This document shows, piece after piece, positions 12,701 through 23,200 of a stretch of DNA of 64,000 nucleotides; position 1 is the stretch's first letter; each line of letters begins with the position of its first letter. This DNA comes from Smittia aterrima (Eukaryota; Arthropoda; Insecta; Diptera; Chironomidae): NCBI GenBank assembly GCA_033063855.1, contig CP093829.1:5280243-5344242 (forward strand), read 5' to 3'. The notes beneath the pieces are model-generated. The model worked only from the letters and a program-made list of their open reading frames with translations. It did no database searches and was not told the origin of the DNA. The translations under genes and the position numbers were made by a program.

Positions 12701-15700
12701 TCGATTCGCTTCGACTATTCCGTATTTAGCTGATCGGAATTTAATGTATTTATTGACACGTTTCTGATTAGCAGTGAAGTCGTATCGCAGATCTTACGAC
12801 GAACGCGCGCTCTCGCGAGAAGCAAAAGTTGTTTATTTGTCATTAAGATTTTTCCTCAATTTTCCTTTCACTCGTTTTTTTCTCTCTTTCAATTTCTATA
12901 AATCACGTTCGGGACAAAATTTGACGTTTGACATCAAGAAATTTATTTGCCGCGAGTTTCTCTCGAGTTGCGATTGCAATCCTTTGGGTGAGAAGTGATT
13001 AAAACGTCGACGAATAAGGCGTTCTTAAATGATTAAAGTCGAGATTGGGAGCAACTCACGCTCTCATGCCATCACTCACATGAACGATGACAATTTTTCA
13101 CTTTAGCCTAGATTGTCATAACGCGATTGACGTCGATTTATCGAGTCGCAAAGATAAAGCCCTTAACTCGCCGGATATTGACAGTCTACACGCACCAGAC
13201 GAGTTCATGCTTTCGATTAATAACATTTAATGTTTGATTAACAGATATTTGCGAGGCATTACTGGAGCCTTTGATTATAAATAATTCTCCTTCTGTTCCT
13301 TTCAATGTCAGCGAGTTTGTCGCCTCTTGCGGCTGATATTTCTCCTTTTCTCTCCACAACAGAGATTGAATAATTTATGTGACGTAATAACACTTATTAT
13401 ATCTAGACTTATTATATTCGAAAGTATAATATTTATGAAAGGTCTTTCGAAGAGGCTTGAACACATATCGTCGATCGTAATGACCTTAAATAACAGTAAT
13501 AAAGTTAATGATAATGAAATGTTGATTTGTCAAAGACTGAAATTAACAATTTGTGGCCGATTTTCTCGTCTTATCTCAGCTTCGATGTCTATTGTTTTAT
13601 ATAAAGTGTCTCGGCCATAAAATTAGTTGCAATCGCAATTTATACTTCATAAACAATGAATACATTCTTGCGTCGATGATCGTTCGCAGATTCTATCGCT
13701 GTTATGCCTCACCGTGTCTAATTATATCAAAAATAATTTAATTTTCAGCGAGACGTGTGGAAACTTTGTAAGTTAAATGGAAATTGATGTAAGCATGAGA
13801 CTTCCACTTGACAAACAGAAGGAGATGAGTCTGATTAAAATATGTCTAAACTAAAGAAATTTTAGATTCGAGACAGGAAAATGTGTGCGTAGTTTTACAC
13901 TCACGCGAATAATTAAGACAAATGTTTGACAGAATTAGAAGAAATTATAATTTAGAGTAACAAACTGATTTGAAGGAAGTTTCTTGCGTCTCGAGCGGTG
14001 TTTGAAGAAATTATCAAGAAACTTTCGACTTCTCAAAGTAATTTGATATGCGAAACTAAACTGCTGCTCGTGAAATTCGAGACGTGATTAAAGAAACTCG
14101 AGAGACACCATTTTTGAAAAAAGTTTTCGAACTCCTCCTCGAAATCAAATCAAACAAGAAACTTGAGACTCAAATTTCAACAGTTTGTCGAAGCGATCAG
14201 CAATAAAACAATTTCCTTGCGGTTAATAATTTCTTATACTACGAGCGATCTCCTTCTTCTTTCTGGTCCAATCACGATTTGCTCTCGACTCTGATTGGAT
14301 GACAATTGAAGCACAAAGCGAAAGGCCTTCGAGCGAGATTTAATTTCATTTCTGCTTTTATTTCATTTTCAATGTTTTCTTCTTTTAATGCTCTTCATCT
14401 TCAGGCCTGTCTTCGGAGACCAGACGCAACACTCATGATCGATTGGACAAGACAGTCGTCACTGAATCAGTTCAGACTTTCTGAATCTTCGATTTATTGG
14501 GAGAGAAATGTTTTAATCGCGAATGCTCATGCAGCAACGTAATCTTTAGAAAAATCCTTTTCAAGAGATCACGCTCCGGCTGAGGCACTTTAAACACTTT
14601 TATGGTGTCGCTATTAAAGAGTTCTTTAACAATCCATTCATTTATTAAGATTTCTCTTCTTTTACAAGTTCTTTGTGTGCTTTTCTTTGCTACACGATTT
14701 CACGAGGAGCGCGACACTGAAATGATTTTTAAATGACATCTTTTTGAATTGAATGAGAAATGAATCGTCGTCAAGAAGACTATTTTGCTATACAAAGCGA
14801 CTATTTCCAAAATTAAAGCGAAGCTCGCGAGTGAAAGGAACAAAAAGAAGATTTTAGCAGTTCGAGGAAGTTTTTATTGAAGGGCTTTTCATTCGTTAGA
14901 GAAGAAGCTCCTCATCGCTAAATAAAATCGATTTCTCTTTCGCATGAAAATCTCTTTTAAAAAAAATTGTTTAATTTAAATTTGACGGTGGTCTCCTCTC
15001 GCTCGGCTTTGCTATGTTTATTACACTTTGTCTTTGTTGTTTTGTCTTATGTCTCAAAAAGAAAACTTTTTTTCTTTCTTCACTGAAAGGAAATGCAATG
15101 TGTATTCGAATTCGTTTCTCACTCGTTGGTGGCTCCGGACAACTCTTAGGAAACTTTAAAAAGAAGAACCGAAAATTCAACTTTTGAGACTGAAACGAAA
15201 CATGTTTTCTTTACAAGTTTTCTCTCGATTAAACAACTCTTCTTCATTCGTTTCGCCGACCATTAAAGTTTTTCTATCAAACGAAAAACTTTAAAATTCC
15301 GCAATTTTAATAAGAAAGAAATTTATTTGCTGTCGTAAAAATGGAGAAGATTTGTTGTCGGAAGTTGAACAGTTAGAAAAAGATTTTGATTCTGAAGCCA
15401 GCGTGAGTTTTACGACGCTTCAGTTTTAAGTTGCTTAATTAACTTTTTTACGACTTGATCTGCTCAAACCAAAAAGTCAACGAGAGTCAATCACACTCTC
15501 GATTGTAATTAATTATATTATGTGATCGCTATTGGCATTCGATCATAATTGTTGGTCATTATAGAAATAAAGAGAGTTCAATACCTGAATGAAAATGAAA
15601 ACTGAGATTGAAAGCGTGTAAAGTCGTCAGTCTGATGTAGCAATGACATATTTTTGTACTCAGTGCTCTCATTATAAAATTCCATCAATCAATAACGCGA

Positions 15701-15751
15701 GCAAAAAGGAAGAGAATTTTTTAATGGCAATTTTCAAATGTTTGCCTGCCT

Positions 15752-15773
15752 TCGTCGTCGTCGTTGTCGTCGT
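15752..15773. repeat. (TCG)n imperfect microsatellite
   Basis: This is a TCG trinucleotide run interrupted once by TTG. It lies in noncoding sequence. Confidence 0.85.
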
Positions 15774-16331
15774 TCTCTGCATGCCATCATGTTTCGCTTG
15801 ATAACTAAAATTTATGTTTCAATCGATGATCACTGAATAATTTCTCACACAATTTCGAGCTGTCAAGACGGTAATGGACGACGAAGATCCATTTAAGTCA
15901 CAGTTCATTTTCACTTCGGACAAAAATTTTAATTTATTTGCTTTACCAACTTTGTTGACGTGCTTGAGACAAAAACGTCGAGAGAGATACGAAAGAAGTT
16001 GAAGCTCATTGAGCGACGCAATTGAACGGAAGATTCCCAGGCTTCTTCGACAGTCATTGACTAATTAAAAATTCATAGAACGATTCTTTGTCTTTTCCAA
16101 AAACAGATTTTCGAGCAACGAGAGAAGTTTTTGGTCGAGCGCTCGATCGTAAAAAGCAATCAAAGTCGCATTCTTGATGTGTGTGGTTGAATCAATTCTC
16201 ATCGAAAACTCTTACACAAGAAGGACAACTTCTTTAACGAAAGTGACTCTTTTTGTGGTTTTCCTTAAAAGGTCGAGAAAGAATCTTCGAAATTAGAATT
16301 TTGATTATTTGCAAGCGTTGACCAAAAGTTA

Positions 16332-16339
16332 ATGCAAAT
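16332..16339 (+). promoter_or_regulatory. POU octamer (ATGCAAAT)
   Basis: This is a perfect octamer in the context GTTAATGCAAATCG, about 11 kb upstream of vvl. It has a neighbouring TTAAT homeodomain-like core. Function is inferred. Confidence 0.4.
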
Positions 16340-17494
16340 CGAATTTGAACATTTTCTGACGACACTTTTGAGAGAAATTCTCCATTTTCAGTAAATCACC
16401 TGCGAGATGAAATGCTCGATGTCATTCCCTTCCGAAGTTGATGAAAATTAACAAACAGCGCACTTTAAGTTTCACAATTAAACTTTTTTATTATTTCTGA
16501 CAAACAAAGGCAAACAGTTTGGAGACGATTTTTTATTGTTTTGAAAGTCGCAGAACAACGACAAACCATTTTTGTTTCTTTCGCTTGCTCTTTTTTTGAT
16601 GGAGCGCTTGAAGATTTTTTGGAGATTGATTCATACATCCGGTAGATGAATAAGACAAGGGAAGAGGGAGACGAGCACATAAAGCAAGGCGAACCGTCTG
16701 CAGTCAAGCGAGTTAGAGGTTTTAGAATGAGAGAAACAAAAACTTATTTTGACAGTCATTTTTCTTATTTTAATTGGCATTCTCGGCTGTCTTGCTTGAG
16801 AAAAATGCTGTAATTTTCATTTGAACGCAATTTTAATCGCTTTGTGACATATTTTTACAGCGGCCGAGACCAACATTGTGTGGTGAGCTGCATTAAAAGG
16901 CCTCGTTTCGATTTAATGCCTTCGCGCACTTTTTCAATTGTGACTAATAATAATTCTTGCAAAATTAAACTTGATCGTTGTCGTCGGGTGTGCGACATGC
17001 TTTTTGGCTCGCCAGGCAGCGGACAACAAATAACTATCAAAGCGCAGAAAAAAAAAGTTAAACGAACGCTTAGAAAGGAAAATAAAACTTAAAGATCTAA
17101 TGAGTTGCACAGTCGTGTCACGTCCTCGTGGTTTATTATTTTTCAACAAAAAAAAAACGCGAAGCAGAGAGAGAAGGAGAGAGAGAATTGAAAAATATTT
17201 AATTTACGAAGATATTTCTTGATAAATAAATATTCAAGTAACTTCTAGTGTTGATAAATAATTTGATTTGAGTTAAACATTCCGAAATCAAACAGAAGCT
17301 CAAAGCGTGACTAGATTCCGTTAAAGCCAGGAATTATCTCGATACCTGATTAAAACTTGAAACAACTCAGCAGCGATGAAATGTCTTCTGACACCACGAA
17401 AGCGATTTCATTGCGCTTTGTGAGTGATTTGCGATTGTTTCTCAGTCATCCGTTAGTCGTCTTATCATTTGGCACACAATCTCAATCAATAAAC

Positions 17495-17509
17495 ACGACG
17501 ACGACGACG
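17495..17509. repeat. (ACG)5 microsatellite
   Basis: Five perfect ACG units in noncoding sequence. Confidence 0.9.
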
Positions 17510-18676
17510 AAATGGAACAAAGCAAAAGGAGAATCAATTTGAAATATTTTTCATGAGAGATGTTTGATGATGTTATAAAAATAAACGAAACGAGCTTTTG
17601 TGATTTTTTTCCTTCACTTTTTCGTGAACGAAAAAACGTAGAAGAGAAGAAAAATTAATTCTTTAATGAATTTTTTTTCTCCACTTGAGCTACCTGTGTT
17701 AAGTTTCGTATTTCCAACGAAATAAAAAGTCTTATTCTCTCTCCTTTCTTATATTAAATCGTTGTTGGTAGCTGTTGGAGTTGTAAATGATGAATTATAT
17801 TAAGAAAAAAAATCAGAAATCGTTTTACGTGATAAAATTCAAAAAATATAAAAGCGTCGATTGTTAGCTCAGTGCCCCGACACATGACGACTCACATGAC
17901 ATGAATAAATAGTTTAATGGACGCAACCCGGACACTTATGTGCGCTCTCGCTGCGAATTCAGTTTGCCATTTTTGGTTTGTTGACGAGGAGCCAGCCATC
18001 AAGAGAATGAGAATCGTATGAGTTACAACTTCGAAATATTGAAAGAATTTACCATGAACATCATCCAAGAATTTTGACGAGACTCTTGAAAATGTTTCGA
18101 AACCTTTTTTATGTCCAGAGTCAGTAAATCATGATGAGGAGCATTTATTGGGCGCTGTTAGCTAATTAAGGATAGTTCAATCGCTTCTGGTTACTCTTAT
18201 GAACGCGAAGAATTTTCCCTAAAAAGTTTACAACATTTCCATTCGACAACATAACGAATGTCGCGCAGAAGAAGAAAACAGTTTTGTCTCCGATTTATTC
18301 AATTTATATTAAACCAATTTCGATCAATATCTGAATATTAAGATGGCTATCAACATTCCGAAATCAATTTATTCATTCCATCGATGCTGCTGTTCAATTT
18401 GAAGTATTTTCTGTAGCAAAAACAGTTGTTGAATGTAAGAAGGAGAAAGAGAAAGGGGTTGGCAGTTGAAGTGACTTTAAAACAAAGATTACCAATCTTG
18501 TTTACGACATTACAAGACAGAATCGTCAGTTGATTAGCTTAAATCAAAGATTAACTTAGTTGCTTACCCCTTGACAACATAAACCGATTCTAATTGTGAA
18601 AATTCCATGTTCGCAGTTCATTTCGTCGCAAACAATGCCACTCAATATTCCATCATATTGTGGAGATGAATCGACG

Positions 18677-18690
18677 TCTCTCTCTCTCTC
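18677..18690. repeat. (TC)7 microsatellite
   Basis: Seven perfect TC units, one of many TC/GA dinucleotide runs in the window. Confidence 0.9.
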
Positions 18691-19413
18691 TACATCTCTC
18701 GTGGCTTCCTTCCATCACACATTCATCCATCTTATCATTCTCGGTTGGCAACTGCTTTCTTATGCAACCCAGAAATTGGATTTTTAGTTTGCAATTGATT
18801 TTTTATTTTTACTTTTATCTTGATGCATAAATTTATGCGCTGCTTCTTGCCTCAATGTTTTTCCCCGGGAATACATTTGTTGTGAATGTAGCTCCGTGCA
18901 ATTGTAAAATTTATGTACGAATGCATTTTGATATGCAACTTTTCATTCACTAAAACTTGCTGAGCATGAGTGATCGGAAACCGAATGTGAAGAAGCAGTT
19001 TCTTGTCTGTCGACTGTTTCGAGAGAAGAAGCAAGAGAAGTAATTTCTGATTGGATAAAGTCGTGCAATTTCTGATGTTGATACACCATAAAAATGCCCT
19101 GAAGAGAAGACAATGTCGAGAGGAGAAGATATAATGAGGATCTGACGAATTGAATGGATGGATCGAGATAAGAAAGAAAAACTTCTTCGATACCAAAAGC
19201 GACTCGCCGAGATAAAATGTCTGATGAAAGTTTATGTTTCGCCTACAGTAAGTCATAAAACACTTGCAAGTTGCAGTTGCTGCTCCAGATCGTAATTCAT
19301 GCATGAACTTCTTCATGATCCTCCTCCCCGAAAACTTCTTCAAACGCTTTCGGGGATCAGAAGAATTTGTTGTTGATTCGAAACATCTTTGAGTTCTAAC
19401 TCAGCTCAAGACG

Positions 19414-19427
19414 ATAATAATAATAAT
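19414..19427. repeat. (ATA)n microsatellite
   Basis: Four to five ATA units in noncoding sequence. Confidence 0.85.
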
Positions 19428-19582
19428 TCTTCAAGCTTTTGTGTTTTGTAGTCAAGAGAAATATTTCTTCGGCTAAAAATTTGCGTCTCGTGGTATGAAT
19501 ATTAATGTTGCACACTTTCAGTACAAGAATAAAATCCATTTTTTTAAAAATAAACTTAAAAAGAAGTTGCGAGAGAATAAAA

Positions 19583-19590
19583 ATTTGCAT
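19583..19590 (-). promoter_or_regulatory. POU octamer (ATTTGCAT)
   Basis: Perfect octamer and the distal member of the five-site cluster upstream of vvl. Function is inferred from the motif. Confidence 0.45.
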
Positions 19591-20026
19591 AAACGTTGAA
19601 CGGTAGCTTATGGTTTTTCTTATAATTTCATTTTTATGGTTGATTTTATTCCACTCGGTGCTCTTCGTTAAGCCTCGCATTGAGCGATCCGCGATGGAAC
19701 AAGAAAGATCGCGATGTTAAAAACGTTGGAGGTGTCATCATCAAGATCTTTCTTTGCTTCGCTGTCATGTTACCGGCCGCAAAGAGAATGAGTGCATAAT
19801 TATTTGAAGTAAATGATGCATAATCTCCTGTCGGCACTTCTTTTATGTTTTGTTGGAATGATTTCACTCGTTCGACAATGCATTGGCGAGCATGAAACAA
19901 ACTCTCCAAATAATTAATTCATCAGTGATTTATTGATCCCGAAAATGAAAAAACAGAAAAAACTTTAAAACCACATAAATTTCAATTTTAATGTTCTGAA
20001 TGTTTCATGAGGAGAATAAATTGCTG

Positions 20027-20034
20027 ATGCAAAT
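20027..20034 (+). promoter_or_regulatory. POU octamer (ATGCAAAT)
   Basis: Perfect octamer, 0.44 kb from the previous site in the same cluster. Confidence 0.45.
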
Positions 20035-21188
20035 GTGAAAACGAGAAGCTGGGGAGTTTCTCAACTATCAGATACAAGAAAGAAGTGTCGAGTTGATCGT
20101 AAAACAATTCAAAATAATTCAATCGAATTTTAAGTATTTTATTTTCTGTGGTGAAAAGGGAAACTGTCGATCGTTTAAACTTTGAAATTCATTGAAAGTT
20201 TGTCGACCGATAAAGTTTATTTTGAGCTTCGATTGATTGTTGAAAGTCAGAAAAAGGTTGAATGAGAAATTTTTGGGATTCGTAGGCTCTTCTTCCTCTT
20301 TAAATTTATTCATGGACTTGAAGGATTTATCAGTGAGAGAGTGAGACAAGAGTTTGTTGTTTTCCAAGCGACAAAGATTATTGTTGTCAAGCTCCATCGT
20401 TCCATGAATTTGTTTCTTCAATAAACTCGCATCGTTAGCTCTTTGTCTTTCCTATTCATATGCACAATTATAAGGCTGTCGAGTCAAAATCAAATTACAT
20501 GAATGAAATTAAAACGCAACATTTCCTTTGCCTCAGGGATGACATTGTCGTCTTCTCTCCCATGATATCCTTAAGTGCATCGTCGGTTTCATTGTTTTCC
20601 TTCAGACAAAATGTAAATTTGTCGCTTCTTTCAGTTGACTTCAATAATTCATTTCCTTAATTGTTGTTGCTGCTGCAGAAAATGCATTGACCGAGCTCGT
20701 TCGTCGCAAGGGCAGCGGAGGAAATTTCCCTCAGAGAAACTTGATTTATCTTTTCCTTGGATTCCAAGCTAATCGGCAGTTTCGTAAACGATTATGAATG
20801 CTCTCGCAATTGGCGTGTAAAACACATGAAATAACTCGATAAATTAATCGGAATCTATTTGCAATTAAAATACTGTTTGATTGATGCTTGTTTATGGATG
20901 AAAAAATGTTTGCCGCAATCGATTAGCAATTAACTGAGCGTGCGTTCGACTGATGGAAAAGGTTACGAATCTGAGGCAAGCGAAGGCTTTTGTCGTTACT
21001 CGCGAATCAATATTCTGTCAACGAATCTCTTAATTACGAGTTTGTTTGTTGCTGCTTTCGGGGATGCGTCACAAACAATGCGAATGATCGTAAAAAATAA
21101 TTTTTTTTCATTTTAATGTTTAACGAAGTTTAACGATCCCTCCCTTTCGAACCGCGGCAGTGTAAAGATCAATTGAATGACAATCAAT

Positions 21189-21196
21189 ATGCAAAT
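21189..21196 (+). promoter_or_regulatory. POU octamer (TATGCAAAT)
   Basis: Perfect octamer with a favourable 5' T, in a TAAT-rich setting. It shares the extended 9-mer TATGCAAAT with the site at 21507. Confidence 0.5.
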
Positions 21197-21338
21197 GTCC
21201 AATAATTAATCATAACTCGCGGCGTTCATCGCTTCAACGACAATATTTTTTTTTCGACAAAGTAACCATTCACAATTATAAAGTAATTTATCAGAATTAA
21301 ATTAAGCAAGTTAACCATCGCACGGCAACGGCTGATTG

Positions 21339-21476
21339 AATTTGTTAATTGTGCGTGCGTTCAAATTAACAAAAACTTGTTGTGTGATTGTTTCAACAAC
21401 GAACAAACGAGACTAATCAATCCATCGTAAATATTAAGCACATACTCACTCGCACTACTTGATAATTTGTTAATTG
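21339..21476. repeat. Paired 13-bp direct repeat AATTTGTTAATTG
   Basis: Identical 13-mers lie at 21339-21351 and 21464-21476. A related inverted copy (TCAAATTAAC) lies between them near 21361. The pair sits between the two TATGCAAAT octamers and contains a TTAATT homeodomain-type core. Confidence 0.7.
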
Positions 21477-21506
21477 AAACCGAAAAAAAAATAGTTTTCC
21501 TTTAAT

Positions 21507-21514
21507 ATGCAAAT
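21507..21514 (+). promoter_or_regulatory. POU octamer (TATGCAAAT)
   Basis: Perfect octamer preceded by TTTAA, about 0.3 kb from the one at 21189. A one-mismatch copy (ATGCAAAA) follows near 21692. Confidence 0.5.
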
Positions 21515-22057
21515 CTGTGAATAAATTTAGTTCTCTCGAAGTTTTTTTTTTGCCGTGTTTCTGGCAGCGAGAAACGAAGCGCGAGTCAACAAACAATCAA
21601 AGCCGCGTATGCAAGAGACTTTTCTCTCTCATTAGCTTAAACTGTATCGAGTCTTTGTAGAGACTTGTGAGCTGGTTAATGTATTCAAGATATGCAAAAT
21701 GATTATTAAATTAATCCAAATACAATTAAGTTGAAATTAAAATTTGATACTTTCGAAGCTTAACGCCGGTGAGAGCGAGAGACGAGGAAGAGAATTTGTT
21801 TAAATTTACATCGGTAAACAAATTTCTGAAGATATTTAAATTAATTCATAAAGCTCGCGCGGTGGCTTGTACGATATTAACAAGTGTGTTATTAAACAAT
21901 ATTAATTAACTCTCTTTGAGTTGTTCTCAGCTTTTATTTGCCAGCATTTTTATTAATGAATCAAGAAATTCTGAGATTATGTTGATGAGGTCGTCGTGTG
22001 TCAAGTTTGTTTATTCAAATTACAAAACAGCGAGCGATTGAAATCGAAATTGAGATA

Positions 22058-22076
22058 ATTAACACATTGTGTTAAT
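22058..22076. promoter_or_regulatory. Perfect 19-nt dyad ATTAACACA-T-TGTGTTAAT
   Basis: Nine bases are repeated in perfect inversion around a single T. An extra GTGTTAAT half-site follows about 20 nt downstream, and a GTTAAC lies shortly after that. This looks like a dimeric transcription-factor site, but the factor is not identified. Confidence 0.45.
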
Positions 22077-23144
22077 GCTCAGCAATTAGAATCCGTGTTA
22101 ATTCACTGAAAATGTTAACTGACTTTTTGTGGAAAGGCTGGAAAGTTGTGAAAGGGACGACGCATACATAAACAAAAGTTACTCGAGGGTTGCTGGAAAG
22201 AATTTCTTTCAAACGACATCAGCTCAACCTACCGGAATCGAACGACAATGATTGCTCAACATAAAAATAATTTCATTCTCCGATCGTCGAGAGACTTCAA
22301 CATTTTTTTTTCTTGAAATGAATTTAAATTCCAAAAACGGGAAATTTTACGTGTCGTTTGAAATTCTCTTGATGGGCGATTTCCTCTGTTGACTTTAATG
22401 AGAACTTCACGTTGCGGTCAACTGAATTGTGCAATTGCCATCGGCGAGGGAAATTTCAAAGTGAAAAATTTTCTTTCTTCAAGAAATTTTATGGTGATCA
22501 AACGCAATCGTTTTTTGCACTCTTCATTCTCATAAGAAATTCAAGCGAAACTCCGAAAATAGGAATCCAATTAAAACTAAGTAATAAAGCAAAGAAGGAC
22601 GGATGAAGACAGAAAAGTAGGAAGGGAGGATTTGAGTTTAGCAAACGAACGTTGGGATTCCCTGTTTAGGTTTCAAATCTGCATTCCAAGGATAAATGTG
22701 GCGTCTCAGGATTTTCCCAATTCTTACCTTCTGGTCTATTCCGCGCTCACTCTCTTTTACTTCCCATGCCGAAAATTCTCTGAAAACACAAAATGTTCCG
22801 TCGGTTAACGCAACAACGGAAAAAAAAGTTTCATGACAATATTTTTAACATCAGCTTTCTCGCCTCAACAATGGAAGCCAGTCAGATGTTTCAGCGCTCT
22901 CTAATCATCGGATTTCCATCACAGAATTATCGATTTTCGCAGCATCAGATGATGACGACTCGCTTGTACATAGAGAGAAGAATTCTGCATTAAAAATTCT
23001 AATCGCATTCGCAATACACAAGCCAGAGCGTTTTACACATCGAGTCGTGTAGTGCGACTCGACTCAGGGGGATGAGTTGGGTTTGAGTTCGTGGGTTGAC
23101 TCTTACACTCTCTCACATTTTTCTGCGTAATGCGATTCACAAAA

Positions 23145-23152
23145 ATGCAAAT
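23145..23152 (+). promoter_or_regulatory. POU octamer (ATGCAAAT)
   Basis: Perfect octamer after an A-run and the proximal member of the upstream cluster, about 4.2 kb from the vvl ATG. Confidence 0.45.
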
Positions 23153-23200
23153 TCGATCGGTAATTCTTATTTATACGGATTCAGCATGCTCGAAAGTTTT

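Larger units (their letters stand above)
10000..18799. other. Upstream noncoding region, middle block
   Basis: No recognisable coding sequence or RNA gene was seen. The block holds (TCG)n at 15752-15773, (ACG)5 at 17495-17509, (TC)7 at 18677-18690, a purine-rich GA stretch near 17165-17187 and one perfect POU octamer at 16332. The open frames are short and uncharacteristic. It is read as intergenic or cis-regulatory DNA. Confidence 0.7.
18800..23200. promoter_or_regulatory. Candidate vvl enhancer region (octamer cluster)
   Basis: This noncoding block 4-8 kb upstream of vvl carries five perfect POU octamers (19583, 20027, 21189, 21507, 23145). It also has many TAAT cores, a perfect 19-nt dyad at 22058-22076 and a 13-bp direct repeat at 21339 and 21464. 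Base composition predicts about 0.3 octamers in a span this size. In Drosophila, vvl maintains its own expression through POU-dependent enhancers, so an autoregulatory element is a reasonable inference. No coding sequence was recognised. The longest frame, on the minus strand at 18852-19343, starts at TTG and has no known domain. Confidence 0.4.

Noticed and set aside
18852..19343. 163-codon minus-strand open frame
   Set aside because: It starts at TTG, is low-complexity with a poly-Leu run, and has no domain or supporting context. Open frames of this length are expected by chance in 64 kb.
21145..21165. TTCGAA-containing GC-rich patch resembling a tRNA T-arm
   Set aside because: The flanks do not pair as a T-stem, and no anticodon or acceptor arms can be placed.
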